Assembly (NCBI RefSeq): GCF_000801105.2
Contig: NC_079516.1
Coordinates: 26,387,043-26,451,042 of the forward strand
Direction: 5' to 3'
Source of the DNA: Raphanus sativus
Lineage: Eukaryota; Streptophyta; Magnoliopsida; Brassicales; Brassicaceae
DNA: 64,000 nucleotides
Under the pieces are notes generated by a model, which was given only the letters and a program-made list of their open reading frames with translations, did no database searches and was not told the origin of the DNA. The translations under genes and the position numbers were made by a program. The first letter of the stretch is position 1; every line of letters starts with the position of its first letter. Of the stretch, positions 1 through 12,410 are shown piece after piece.

Positions 1-2868
1 ACCCTTCTTCATCTGTGAAAGAGAGGCTATTAAGAGCTATAAGCGGTCTTGAAGAGGCAGTGCCTGATAAGGACTTCTTGGTGCAGATATGGGTGCCATT
101 TCAGCAGGAAGGGAAGAACTTTCTAACCACTTTGGCACAACCACATTTATTCAACCAAAAATACTCAAGCCTTGCAAAATACAGACATGTTTCAGAGACT
201 TATAACTTCCCAGCTGATGAGGGTTCCACAGAAGGAGGTCTTCCCGGTCGTGTTTTCCTGCAGAAGTTTCCTGAGTGGACTCCTGATGTACGTTTCTTTA
301 GAAGTGATGAATATCCGCGCATCAAAGAAGCACAAAAGTGTGATGTTCGTGGCTCGCTTGCCCTTCCTGTGTTTGAAAGATGTAGTGGGACTTGTTTGGG
401 TGTTGTTGAGGTCGTCACAACAACTCAGAAGATGAATTACCGGCCAGAACTTGAGAATATCTGTAAAGCTCTTGAGGTTTTACTCTTCCTCATAATTAAA
501 CATTGTCTTGAATGTCTATTTCACCGGAGGGATTTCTCTTTGTGCGCTTCTTCTATCTTTCTGCATTTTCTTTGGTTCTATATGACAAGAGTGAGAAGCT
601 CACAGATGTTGCTATTTTTGCAGGCCGTCGATTTAAGGAGTTCAAGTAACTTAAAACCTTCAAGCAATGAGGTGCATTAACTGGACTCTTACTTCATTAA
701 GGTCATATATAAACAAATGCTAAGGTCATACCCCATGTTTCAGTCTCTGCAGGTGTATGATGATTTATACTACGCTGCATTACCTGAGATATCAGATTTC
801 TTGGAGTCAGTCTGCAGAACATATGATCTGCCTCTAGCTTTGTCATGGGCCCCTTGTGCTCGTCAGGGGAAAGGTGGTTCCCGACATTCTGATGAGAACT
901 TTTCTCAGTGCGTTTCGACAATCGATTCTGCTTGCTTTGTCCTGGATGAAGAGAGCAAATACTTTCTGGAGGCATGCTTTGAGCATCATCTTCTCCAGGG
1001 AGAAGGCATTGTTGGGAAAGCATTCAAGGCTACCAAACTGTGTTTTGTGCCTGAAGTGACCACGTTTAGCAAGACTAACTACCCTCTTGCGCACCACGCC
1101 AAGATATCTGGACTACACGCTGCTTTAGCAGTCCCGTTAAAGAGCAAATGCAATGGTTTGGTCGAGTTTGTGCTTGAATTCTTCTTTCCAAAAGGGTGCC
1201 TTGACACTGAAGCAAAACAGGAAATGCTCAAGTCACTCTCTGCGACTCTGCAGCAGGATTTCAGGAGTTCAAATCTTGTCATCGACAAGGATCTAGAGTT
1301 AGAAGTCGTATTGCCTGTTAGAGAGGACATGGTTTTATCAGAGAACCAACTAACGGGAGCAGAAACCGCAGAGGCTTTGAGAGAAATTCATCTGCTTCAA
1401 GAGTCCTCATGGATCTCCCACATGATAAAGGCTAACGAGAAGGGTAAAGATGTGTCACTTTCTTGGGAGTATCAGAATGAAGATCCAAAGGATGAGTTCA
1501 AGCTCTCATCTGGCTGGGATAACAGTCAGCTTGAACCAGCCCCCAATAATATTCCTTCAGAAGCTGAGCAGTTTCAACATGGATCAACTTCAGGACTCAG
1601 AGTTGATGCTGGTCCAAGTACCGAATCAGCTTCCACTGGTGGTGGAAATAAGTTAGGGAGTAGAAGACCAGGGGAAAAGAGAAGAACAAAAACAGAAAAG
1701 ATCATTGGTCTGGACGTTCTTCGACAATACTTTGCAGGAAGCCTCAAGGATGCAGCCAAGAGCATTGGTGGTAAGAATACACTGCTAGAAACATAGGTTC
1801 ACTCTCAATGCATTTTTGATTCTTCTTGTGTCCTGGAATAGCCTAACCAAAACGATCTTTAGTCCAGACCCAAATGAATATGTAAAACTAAAATTCAAGT
1901 ATGAGAATCATTAGCAAATATAAGCACCCATCGAGAACCATGAATTTGTCTTTACATTCTTTCTGTGGTGTAGTGTATCAGTGTGGTCTGCCAGCATTTC
2001 AACATACCTATTTATTGCTTCAGACAGTGATTTGACAGTTTTTCGTTCCTATGTTGCAGTTTGTCCAACTACCTTGAAAAGGATATGCAGGCACCATGGG
2101 ATAACAAGATGGCCCTCCCGGAAAATCAAGAAGGTTGGGCACTCACTGAAGAAACTCCAACTCGTTATGGACTCTGTTCAAGGTGCACAGGGATCTATCC
2201 CACTCGATTCATTCTATACAAGCTTCCCAGAATTGAGCTCCCCAAATATTTCCAGCAATGGATCTTCCTTGAAAAATAATGAACAATTGCATCATTTAAA
2301 TGTTCCAAATGGAAACGGTGGTCTGGCAGAGGATAAACCAGCACAAATGTCACCATCATCTTCTTGCTCTGGTTCAAACACCAATACTCCAAATACTCTG
2401 CATGTTACTGAGGATGCTAATGCGGTCTTGAAGAAAGCTCACAGCGAGGCAGAACTGCAAAATGGGAATCAGGAGGAAACAAAATGTCTAGCAAGAACCC
2501 AGAGCCATAACATATTCAAGGAGCCTCCATTACCAGGTAGGAGCAACATGAGCTTAAGAGATGGAGGGGGCATTAAAGTGAAAGCAACATTTGGTGAGGC
2601 CATAATACGGTTTACCTTACTCCCGAGCTGGGGCTACAGAGAGCTGCAGCAAGAGATTGCTAGGCGTTTCAACATAGATGACGTTTCCTGGTTTGATCTC
2701 AAGTACTTGGATGATGATGAAGAGTGGGTTCTTCTGACATGTGAAGCGGATCTTGAGGAATGCATCGACATACATAGAACATCACAGAGCCAAACAATTA
2801 AAATAAGTTTGCATGACCCTTTTCAAGTTAAACTAGGAGGTTCTTTTGGTAGCTCTGGTCCATCCTAA
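1..2868 (+). CDS. NLP1: NIN-like protein (RWP-RK/PB1 transcription factor), 3' part; NLP1 orthologue
   Basis: Nuclear transcription factor of the NIN-like family, which binds nitrate-responsive elements and activates nitrate-response genes (family knowledge). The gene enters from the left edge, so its N terminus and start are missing. Exons I place: 1-476, 624-671, 753-1770 and 2060-2868, with GT-AG junctions; from the first full codon at 3 they give 782 residues plus a TAA stop at 2866-2868. The first two-thirds match the conserved N-terminal nitrate-response/GAF-like region (GSLALPVFERCSG; GEGIVGKAFK). The RWP-RK domain is split by the last intron: EKIIGLDVLRQYF just before 1770, then TTLKRICRHHGITRWPSRK after 2060. 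A PB1 domain for NLP-NLP association lies at about 2572-2820 (KVKATFGEAIIRF; DLKYLDDDEEWVLL). Assignment to NLP1 rather than NLP2 rests on the neighbouring genes. No disabling change is visible. Confidence 0.93.
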
Positions 2869-4140
2869 TAAACAATCAAAGCAAGGTTGTAACATACAAC
2901 GCACCAGGAAGAGTGTGCTAATCTACTAGCTGTTTAGAAATCTCATGTGCAAACAAATTATCAGTGCCCTGAAGACCATTGTGCAAGTGGCAGTAGTATG
3001 CATCGCGTAGACAGATTTTTGTATAATAAGTGATACATACCAGAAACTTGTATTTTATGCCTGTACAATCATTGTTTCTTAAGCTCTGTAACTTGAATTA
3101 TTATGTGTTTTTCACTAATGTAATGTCTGGTTTCAGGGTTATTCCTTGATTTCATTGAACGATAGACGAGGAACATGAAAAGAATGTGACAGGATTATAG
3201 AATATGCAGTTCACTATATTGAAAATGATCTAACCACCTTTAAGTGACTTTTTGTTAAAACATAAAAAAAAAAGCATTTTGTATGTGTATGTTTCAACAA
3301 ACTTAGTCGCTTTGTACCAACCAAACTCCTATTGTTCTAGAAACCAGAAACTGTGCGGACTAAAAGCAAAGGAATAGTAGTGTAGTAGCTTACATATTTT
3401 CCCAATTATGTAGGTTGTGTTCCTTTGACCCAAAATTAAAAGTTGGCTTCAAATTCAATATGAAAGTGGGCGGCTCTTTCTCCTCTTTTTCTCCACCAGC
3501 TTGGTCTTGCGACTTGCGTTCACCGCCCAGCAATGCAATATTTACTTTTAGTACCCTTGAAAACGTCTTTCTTACATCATATCTGTGTCCAAACCAATCA
3601 TCTTCCCTGCTTCTACTGGCTTAGCCGTAAAGACAGAAGGAAACAAAATATGAAGGTCAAACTCTGAAATACAGTTTCACCGAACAAACATGAAGGTCTC
3701 TCTAAATAGATCGGATTCCTATACATTATTAGTGTTAGATACTTTTACTATAGGGTATATTTAGCTTCATCAGAAATCTCTCGGGCTCTACATGAGCTAC
3801 TATAATAAGGCCAAAATCGTATACAATGAGCATAGAGAACGTTACTGCTGCAAGTCCATTCCTACTCTACGTTACTTCAACTTGTCTTCCAAAATTCATA
3901 GCAGTCTCTATATATCAGAAGGTTGTTACTAGGAGAACTAAACGTACATCAACAGTTTTCTTTCTTGTTTCATAGTCCTTAGTGTTGGTTTTTGTTAGGT
4001 TCTTTCAAGTTCAAGTTTGTTCTTTGTACATGTCAACTGAGACTAGCCTTTGCATCCTTGATTAGCTGCATCCGAAATTTATGCTTGACCGTGATAATGA
4101 ACTTTCCCCACCAGAAAGAGAACAGAAACAAGCAATATCT
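2869..4140. other. Convergent 3' regions of the NLP and PPR genes
   Basis: No coding sequence recognised. The left part, to about 3120, should hold the NLP1 3' UTR, and the right part, from about 3800, the 3' UTR of the minus-strand PPR gene. The middle is AT-rich and I see no transposon ends, tandem repeats or RNA gene in it. Confidence 0.5.
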
Positions 4141-6999
4141 CTACACATCGTCCTCCCAGTAGTCTAAGTAGTCAACTCTCGGAGGCTGAAAGCTTGATAT
4201 ATCCCCCTGACCCCATCCTTTTTTCACCCTTGTCAGAGATTTTAGTGCAGTTCCACTGCCGTCATCTCTGCAAAATAGAAGCTGTCAGTGAGAACATCCA
4301 TTATGTATCTGAAAATATATTTTAAAACGATTTCTCAGTGTGGACTCAGTGGAAATCAAAGAGTCTTTTCTCTAAATCATGTACACGAATGCTTACTCCA
4401 AATCTTAAACCTTTTATTTCCTAAACCAGAATTTCAAAGGAAAGCAAAGAACTACGAAAACCTGTACCAAAAGCATCTTTAAATAGCCATACCTGTGCAA
4501 TATATTCTGCCAGTTATTTACACCATATTTATTATGCTTTTTCTGGTGTAAATCCCTCGCATTTGGATCGACTTTGTTTGCTACTTCACCAACTGAAGCC
4601 ATTTCCATCATCTTCTCAGCAAATTCATTTGCCTCTTTTTTATTTCCCATCTTACCTAATCCATCTATCACAGGCATCAATGCTGCAGGGTCAAACCCGT
4701 ATCCTTTATCTATCATCCTATGCAAAATTCCACTAGCTACTTCTAGCTCATCTTTCTTACATAAGCTCTCAATAAGATTTCTATAAAGAAAATCCCCCAA
4801 CTCAAAACCTCTTTCCAAAACAGTTTCAAGCAACTCTGTGGCCTTTAAGAGTTGCCCTGCAGCAAGCAGCTCATTGAACATCAAGCTGTAAAGGACTTCC
4901 TTTTGTCCACAGATACTTACAGCAGTCTCGAAAACTTCTTGAGCCATGTCAAAGTCCGGGACCTTACAGAACGCTCCAATTAAATATTTGAAGGAAAAGA
5001 CATTTGGGTTTACGTTCTTCTGCATCATTTCATCTAAGAGGTTAGTTGCATCTTCAACTTTTCCTCCCTCACATAGATACTTAATTGCGGTATTGTAGGT
5101 GCAGATATTAGGAGAAATGCCCTTTTCTTTCATCTCATCCATCAATCCGTGGATTTCAAATATCTGATTTTGTATGCCTAAGCCCAGGATCAGTGAGTTA
5201 TATGTCTCTAGGCTCTTATGACAACCTTTCTTCTCCATGTCTTTGAGAACGCGAAATGCAGATGATATTTTCCCCTGTTTGCAGAAATGATGGATGAAGA
5301 TGTTGTATGCCACAGAGTCCGGTTGTAGTTTCTCTGCCATCATCTCAGAAAACAACTTCTTTGCTTCAGCAAACCTTCCGGCTTTGCACAAACCATTAAG
5401 TAAAGTTGAGTAAGTGATCAGGTCAGGCAAGCAATTGTTCTCGATCATGCTGTCATCCACCAGTCCAACATATGAATTTCCTAGGTTACCAAGAGCAGCA
5501 CTTCCATGCACCCGCATTCCCTTAACAATCTCAATAGCTTTATCTAATTCCCCGCTTCCACAGAGTCCATCAACTATAATGTTGCAGGTGACAGTATCTA
5601 GTCCATAACCTTTTTCATTCATCTTTTGCAGTAACTCTTCTGCTTCAGACATTCTCCCCATCTTCCAAAGGCTATGGAGCAAAATATTACAAGTATAAGC
5701 ATTCGGCATGCAACTATTCCTCATCATCTCCTGCAATAGGCTTTTAGCTGCGTCGACTTTCCCAACACTGCAGTAACCATGTAGAAGACAGCCATAAGTT
5801 ACAGAATCAGGGGAGACACCATTTCTTTTCATTAATCCAACGATAGCATTTGCATCAGACAGCATGCCTAATTTACACAATCCATCCATCAAGATATTAT
5901 AAGAATATATGCTCGGCCATAATCCCTTATCAATCATCTGCTTAAGGACTGTTTCAGCCTCTATAAACTTCCCATGCCTGACCAATCCCTGCAACCAAAT
6001 ATTGTAACTCTGCAGACTACTAAGATCATCATTTTCTCTAATCGACTCAAAGAGGGTCTTAGCTTCTTCCAGCATCCCTACCTTGCAGAACCCTTTCAAC
6101 ATCAAGTTGTACGTTATCCTATTGGGACGAGGAAGACCCAGATACTCATCCATCTCCATATCCCTGAAAATCCTAGACGCGTCAAGAACTTTTCCTTCTT
6201 TACAAAGCGCCGAGATCCTAGCATTAAAAGTCACAATATCAGGAACCAAACCTTCCCCTCGCATCCTCTCCACCAGCTTCTCAGAGTCATCGTTCCTACC
6301 TTCTCTACAGAAACTCGAAACTATGGTGTTATACACGACCTTATTAGGCGAAACCCCAAAACTCTCCATCGAATTCAACAACTCTAGTCCTTTATCAGAC
6401 AAACCAACTCTACAATACCCACGAACCAATATCCCGAAAGTAAACTCATTTGGCTTACAACCTTTCTCAGGCATTTCGTCGAACAACTCACGTGCAGCGT
6501 CCACACAACTTGAATCACACAAAGCACGGATCAATAGATTGAACGTAAAAGTCTGTGGAGCAATCCGAGAGAGCACCATATCCTTGTACAACCACGAAAC
6601 GAAATCCACACGCCTCTCCTTGATGCAACCTTCAAGCAAGACGTTATACAAGTAGATTCCGGGACCCTTCTCAGGGAAGTGAGACCGGACGAATCGGAAC
6701 TGCGAGAATGCTTTGTCGATGTGATTCGATTTCGCGAAGATTGAGACGACGGAGAGAAAGGATGAGGCTTTCGCGTTTTGGAGAGAGGAGGAGAGGATGA
6801 GACTGTGAAGCTCGTCGATCTCTTGTTGCATTTGCGCTCGGACGAGGATACGAGCGATGGTGGGTGCTGCGGATAGAGATGTGGCGTGGCTCTCTTGTGA
6901 AGGAGAAGAGGAGATTCTCTTGTAGAGTCTCCATGCTAATCCCGGATTGTTCGTGTTCTTCAACAAGGCCTTCACTAGTGTACCTGATTGTTGTTCCAT
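4141..6999 (-). CDS. P-class pentatricopeptide repeat protein (At2g17140-like)
   Basis: PPR proteins bind organellar RNA in mitochondria or plastids and affect its processing, stability or translation. The ATG is at 6999-6997. Exon 1 runs 6999-4493 and exon 2 runs 4267-4141; the intron has GT at 4492-4491 and AG just before 4267. Together they encode 877 residues and a TAG stop. Most of exon 1 is tandem 35-residue P-type repeats, for example TFNLLIRALCDSSCVDAARELFDEM, ITYNLMLKGFCKVGMLEEA and TYNTAIKYLCEGGKVEDA. I see no E, DYW or SMR tail. Reading through the intron would give an unrelated tail; splicing instead adds a conserved ending (GWGQGDISSFQPPRVDYL; then DYWEDD) that fits my memory of the Arabidopsis protein (about 874 residues). 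The N terminus could be an organelle presequence, but I cannot score it. The specific RNA target is unknown. Confidence 0.92.
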
Positions 7000-7243
7000 T
7001 TGAAACTGAAATTAAATTCAAATTGGAGGATGAATATCACATAAGCGAATACTAAATTAAATACGGGCCAAAACATAAGGATGTTAAGAGTATGGGGCTA
7101 ATATGTAAATAGGAGTCAATTTCAGACTGAGTAAAAGTAAACGCTCTTCCTTTTAAAGTCGCACGTCCCCTCCCTTCTCTTCTTCTCTTCTTCTCTCTAC
7201 TGCAGAAGAATCTGATTCCGATCAAAAACTTGCACAGCACAAG
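7000..7243. promoter_or_regulatory. Divergent promoter shared by the PPR and IDH2 genes
   Basis: Only 244 bases separate the PPR ATG (6999, minus) from the IDH2 ATG (7244, plus), so both 5' UTRs and both core promoters must fit here or overlap. The IDH2 side has a CT-rich leader (about 7165-7200), common in plant 5' UTRs. I see no convincing TATA box for either gene. Both products are probably organellar proteins, which would suit a bidirectional housekeeping promoter; that is inference. Confidence 0.6.
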
Positions 7244-8973
7244 ATGTCTCGCCGCCAATCACTTTCCCTACTAAAGAATCTCGGCAGATTCACAACCCAG
7301 ACCCGATCCGTGACTTACATGCCCAGACCCGGCGACGGGAAGCCACGACCGGTGACGTTGATCCCCGGAGACGGAGTAGGACCTCTGGTGACAAACGCGG
7401 TGGAGCAAGTGATGGAGGCGATGCACGCTCCCGTCTACTTCGAGCCCTTCGACGTCCACGGAGACATGAAGAGTTTGCCTGAAGGGTTGCTGGAGTCGAT
7501 CAAGAAGAACAAGGTTTGTCTGAAAGGAGGGCTCAAGACTCCCGTCGGTGGTGGTGTGAGTTCTTTGAATGTGAACCTGAGGAAGGAGCTTGATCTGTTC
7601 GCGTCGTTGGTCAACTGTTTTAACTTGCCTGGTTTGGCGTCTCGTCATGAGAACGTTGATATAGTGGTGATTAGAGAGAACACTGAAGGTGAGTATGCTG
7701 GGCTTGAGCATGAAGTTGTTCCTGGTGTTGTTGAGAGCCTCAAGGTGATTTTATTTTTACTCTTTTAGAGTTTCTTCCTTTTTTTGGTGGGTGCTTGCTG
7801 TCCATGGACTTTTTTTTATTTTATGACCGAAGTCAACCTACTAGTCCCACGAAGTCCACGACTAGTCCCACGAGACCCACGGCTCTCCACGTATTCTAGC
7901 CCGGTTGGCCTCACGGGGTTTCAAAGCCGGTCCGTATTGGGGTCGTAACTTCCTCAAGACCACTAGCCCACCACCATGTGATTCTGTCAATGGACTTGGT
8001 TCTTGTGTATATTGTGTGTATGTATTGTTAGCTTGGTTCTTGTGAAACTGTTTGCAGAATGCTAGTCTCTGTCCGTGAAGTTAGTTCTTGTGTCTATTGT
8101 GTGTATGCAAACGAATTTCACTTACAAATGATGCACTTTAATTTTATCATTTTTGATGGGGGCGTATGCGTGTGCCACGTGTCTTACTTAAGATGTCTCT
8201 GATACTTAATGTTATGCTAGGTGATTACAAAGTTTTGTTCGGAGCGTATTGCAAAGTATGCGTTCGAGTATGCCTACTTGAACAACAGGAAGAAAGTTAC
8301 GGCAGTGCACAAGGCCAACATCATGAAACTCGCAGATGGTTTGTTCTTGGAATCTTGTCAAGAGGTTGCTAAGAAGTATCCGAGCATTGCCTACAACGAG
8401 ATCATTGTTGATAACTGCTGTATGCAACTTGTAGCGAGACCAGAGCAATTCGACGTCATGGTATGTGTTTTACAGCACTTGTTGATTTACTTGGGACTTG
8501 GCTTATTTTACATGACTACTCTCCACTTTGTTAGGTTACACCCAATCTCTATGGTAATCTAGTTGCAAACACTGCTGCTGGTATTGCTGGAGGCACTGGA
8601 GTCATGCCTGGAGGTATAAGCCTTTCTCTGATCTAAAATGCACCATAGAGAGAAATGAATCCTCCTCTTTGCTTATTAGATTTTGAAATTGTGAACAGGA
8701 AATGTTGGAGCAGAGTATGCAGTGTTTGAGCAAGGAGCATCAGCGGGGAACGTGGGGAAGGACACGACAGAAGAGCAGAAGAATGCAAACCCTGTGGCGT
8801 TGCTGCTCTCGTCAGCCATGATGCTTAGACATCTTCAGTTCCCTTCTTTTGCTGATAGGCTTGAAACCGCGGTGAAGCGTGTCATCGCTGAAGGAAAATG
8901 CAGGACTGAAGATCTTGGCGGAAAGAGTACAACCCAAGAGGTTGTCGACGCTGTCATTTCGAAATTGGATTGA
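7244..8973 (+). CDS. IDH2: NAD-dependent isocitrate dehydrogenase regulatory subunit, mitochondrial
   Basis: Regulatory subunit of the mitochondrial NAD-IDH of the TCA cycle, which works with a catalytic subunit to convert isocitrate to 2-oxoglutarate, CO2 and NADH. Four exons: 7244-7744, 8221-8460, 8535-8613 and 8699-8973, all with GT-AG junctions, giving 364 residues and a TGA stop. The first 25 or so residues ([20 protein letters not shown]) are basic and hydroxylated with no acidic residue, like a mitochondrial presequence. Family motifs follow: [68 protein letters not shown] and [16 protein letters not shown]. The length is close to the roughly 367 residues of Arabidopsis IDH2. The choice of IDH2 over IDH1 rests mainly on the neighbouring genes. 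Intron 1 carries an antisense SINE but the exons are intact. Confidence 0.93.
7812..7983 (-). mobile_element. tRNA-type SINE, antisense in IDH2 intron 1
   Basis: On the minus strand this 172-base block has a near-consensus pol III box A (TGGGCTAGTGG) near its 5' end, a box B-like GGCTTTGAAACC about 40 bases further on, and an A-rich 3' tail that appears as T-rich DNA at about 7812-7825. It is flanked by 14-base direct repeats with one mismatch: CTGTCCATGGACTT at 7798-7811 and CTGTCAATGGACTT at 7984-7997. Box A/B layout, A-rich end and long target duplication together identify a SINE. It is GC-rich against an AT-rich intron. Confidence 0.8.
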
Positions 8974-10330
8974 ATCATTTCATCACTGCTCAAGATAAGT
9001 GAGTGGTATGTATGATTCACACACGCAGTCTACGGATGTGTGTGCCTTTTTTTTTTCTTCCACATTCTTTCAAGATAACTCGAAACTGGCACTGAGAGTA
9101 ATAAAAGAACATGGTTTTGTTGATATATTTTTAATTGGGCTGTTGTGGTCAAATTGCGATTTTGCTCTCCCGAGAAGAAAGGAAAGGATACAAATGCCTC
9201 TGTGATCACTTTGTTGTTCCTGTACTTTTTGAATAAATGAAACTTACATTTAACTTCTTTATAAAAGATTTACTGTGCTTCAAGTGGAACAATGTTATTA
9301 TTTCAAATGGTTTTGTTGCTTATTTTGTTTCGGATTATCATTTTGTTCTTTATACTGAGTTGTTTCAGATTCTCATTGAGTGGAAACGTTTTTGATTGTA
9401 CTAAGAGTTTTACTAATTGTACCCAACACTCTGACATGTTAAGATCCTGAGATATATTGCAGAAATAGTATTAACCAACCAATGCCGTAAGTAATCCATA
9501 TCAAAATGTTTTAACTTCTTCATACGATGTTGTTAATAAAAGAGAAGATAAAACCAAATATATATATTCGTCAAACTAAAGAACTTGTAACCATGTTCTA
9601 TATTACATAAAATGCCATTAGAGTTGGAATGGCAAAGAAGAATTTAGTTTGTTTTGGTAGGAAGATTATTACTTATTGCATAAAAACAGAGGAGGAATGG
9701 AAAATGAAAAAAAAAAAAAGATTTGGAGTTTGTTTTGGTAGCAAGAAAAATTACTTCTATAAGGTGATTTATAGTTTCATAAAAGAAGATGGAACTGTCT
9801 TGGAGCTTTTATGAGTTTTGAGTAGTGACTGGTGTGATATGAGAAGTAGTTCTTAATGTTGCTTGGCAAGTGGAGGGACCCTAAATTCCAGAAGAAATGT
9901 TTTGCTATACTGCAGAGAGTAGTAGAAGATAGAACTGGTGACTGCTATGGTTGACTCAGAATAAATAAGAAACAATTGTGTGCCTGAGAGAGGAACAAGA
10001 TGCTGCTTTTACAAGATCTTATGATTAGAATATCGTCTAAATTTGTGGCATCTTTCTCTTCTGATGATGATGATAAGGCAAGTGAGCCGCAGAGACATGA
10101 GCGTAAGATTGAGACATATAAAGTAATTTTAACCTCTTGTAATAAACTTTACTATTTTCTGGTTTTTGTAACCAACTTTTGTCAAAAGTTTAAGTATATT
10201 TGAAGATGGTAAAAAACAAAACATTGTCTTTTTCTTTTTTCATTTCTTCTGTATGGTTTGGTTTGAATCTATATACCTGATAATACAATGGTATACAAAA
10301 TCCTCTTGGGATCAAAATCATCAGAGAGCC
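8974..10330. other. Intergenic: IDH2 3' end and G3P transporter 3' end
   Basis: No gene recognised. The IDH2 3' UTR probably runs to about 9230-9240, where an AATAAA-like signal (GAATAAATGAAAC) sits. A short imperfect direct repeat built on TTTGTTTTGGTAG occurs near 9650 and 9730. Short open frames at 9629-9814 and 10000-10203 have no recognisable content. Bases just before 10331 would be the 3' UTR of the minus-strand transporter. Confidence 0.45.
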
Positions 10331-11898
10331 TTAAGGACCACTAGACGCTATCAATTCACCAGAACTACTCATCTCTTTAATCTCAGCTTTTGCAAGCCGA
10401 ACCAAGAACAAACCCGCAAAGAAAATCGAAACAATAAGCATGAAAAACACACTATTCCACCCTCTGCTCGATATATAACCAGCAAGCAACGGTCCCAGAG
10501 CCGCCCCAACGGAGCCAGTACCGTCTATAATAGCTGTTACCGTCGCCAACGCCCTGCCGTTCCCTTTAATGGAGTCTTGTGTTCCAAGATCAGCTGCAAC
10601 GGCTGTGGTTATGAGTGCGTAAGGACCGTTTACTAATAACCCGGATATAAACATCAAACCGATGTTGATGAACATGGACACACTCCCATAGACTCTGTAC
10701 ATAATCAAGACAGGTATGGATAGCGACAAGAACACGACTGATGTGAGTGCACGTGCTTTGATCATGTCGGAGATAAAACCTGCTGATATCCCACCAAAGA
10801 CTCCTCCAATATCAAACACTGTCGAGAGAATCCCAGCGGTTTTGTGGGAGATATAAACACCCGCAACAGCTGTTTCATTGGAGGTTAAACTAATAACATG
10901 AGTCGTCATGATGCAAGGTTCAGTTAATAGTATGAAAGTAAAGAAGCTTTACCTTGGTGCCTTAAGTAGTATGGTAACCAATAGAGGAACGTGTAAGCGA
11001 CGAGTTTGGAGAAGAACAAGCAGAAAGCGAAAGGAGCAACACCAGGTAACTTCCACGCATCAAGAAACCCAATAGCTGACAAAGAATCATCATCATCATC
11101 TAGATCTATAGTTTCAAGAAGCCCAACATCATCATCTTCCTTGTCCTCCTCTACAGTGTCAGCAGCTAAACTCATCTCAATCTCTTTCCCAGGCTCTTCA
11201 AACCCCAAATCACGAGGACTGACAACAAGACACATAAACACAACCAATCCAGACACAATCACCAACCCACCAGGCAAAGCAAAAGACCATCCCCACCCGG
11301 AATCAAGCACCGAGGAAGCAACAACCGAGCCGACAATGTTCCCAACAGAAGTATGAGAGTTCCAAACACCCATGATCAACCCACGCTTCTCTTTCCCGCA
11401 CCAGTTGCCAACCACAGAGACAACACAAGGCCACCCAATAGATTGAAACAACCCACAAACAATCTGAACAGTCATGTAAAACCCGAGGAGGTGCACGTTC
11501 ATCCAATACCCTAACCCGAAAGCAACGGTGAGGATCCCACTTCCCATCATCCCAAACACGAGAAACAGCCTCAGATCGATCCTGTCTCCTAAGTGACCAG
11601 CGAAATACATACCGAGAGCGTAGGAAGAAAGGAAGGCTAGATCGAGCTCGCCGAGTCTCTTTGTTCCTTCGGTTCCGTTGAACGGAGCCCATCCGTTGTT
11701 TGATTCTTGTTCAAGGGAAGGTCCGAGGACGCTCTTGACGATGCTTGGAGGTTTGCGAGAGGCGTGGAACGAAGCGTAGGCTACGAAGGTGATGATGAGG
11801 ACGAGGATTTGGTGGAATGTGAAGGTTTTGTTTAAGCTTGGGATGAGAGAAAACGCCGGAGGTAAGCCGCCGCCGCCGCCGACGATCTTTGATTGCAT
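10331..11898 (-). CDS. G3Pp5: Glycerol-3-phosphate transporter-like MFS protein (G3Pp family)
   Basis: Major facilitator superfamily membrane protein of the GlpT-like plant glycerol-3-phosphate permease family; the substrate is inferred from the family. ATG at 11898-11896. Exon 1 runs 11898-10953 and exon 2 runs 10869-10331, with an 83-base GT-AG intron, giving 494 residues and a TAA stop. There are about twelve hydrophobic segments. The N half holds [17 protein letters not shown] and [16 protein letters not shown], the latter an MFS loop motif. A very acidic central cytosolic loop ([18 protein letters not shown]) separates the halves. The C half holds [20 protein letters not shown] and [19 protein letters not shown]. 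It looks closest to my memory of A. thaliana G3Pp5 (At2g13100), which is not a neighbour of IDH2 there, so the member assignment is less sure than the family. Confidence 0.85.
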
Positions 11899-12410
11899 CT
11901 TGAATCAATGGTGGAGCATTTCTTGATTTTGGAATTAAAAGAAAAAGAGTTGATCTTTGAGATTGTTTTAGTTTTACTTTTCTCTGGGGTAGGTAATGGG
12001 TTGCTACCAGATTTCTTCAAGGCGAAGGAATCTGAGATCTTAGGACGCTCAAAGTCGTTTCTTTTCGGCGGTCTGAACCTTTTTTTTTTATTTCTTTCTT
12101 CTTTGTTATGTTTTGTTTGCTGTTATAGTTTAGGGGTTAATTTTTCTTTTTGTTTATTACAAAAAAATTAAAGTTCTGTTGCTATTCGATTTATGATTGC
12201 TTTTAATATTTTTAACATAAATTCATGACATTTCTTTTTCTTCGTAAAAACGATTTATAATTTTTTCGGAGAAAAATACTAATTATTGATTTCCGATTAA
12301 TTTTGCTCAATCAACATAACTAGGTTAAATCCAGTTATATTATATACCGAAGAAAACAAAAATCCAAAAACAGAATTATATTAATGCAATAAATTTTAGT
12401 AAAAAAAATA
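11899..12410. other. 5' flank of the G3P transporter gene
   Basis: Should contain the transporter promoter and 5' UTR on the minus strand; poly-purine/pyrimidine stretches and an AT-rich block follow to the gypsy relic. I cannot place a TATA box with confidence, and the open frame at 11893-12171 has no recognisable product. Confidence 0.4.

Noticed and set aside
4414..4492. Read-through C terminus of the PPR protein
   Set aside because: A donor at 4492-4491 and an exon at 4267-4141 give the conserved family ending; the read-through tail is intronic.
5974..6655. Plus-strand frames of 137 and 190 codons
   Set aside because: Antisense to PPR repeats, which produce repetitive shadow frames.
7271..7711. 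146-codon minus-strand frame within IDH2 exon 1
   Set aside because: Antisense to a well-supported coding exon, with no recognisable motifs.
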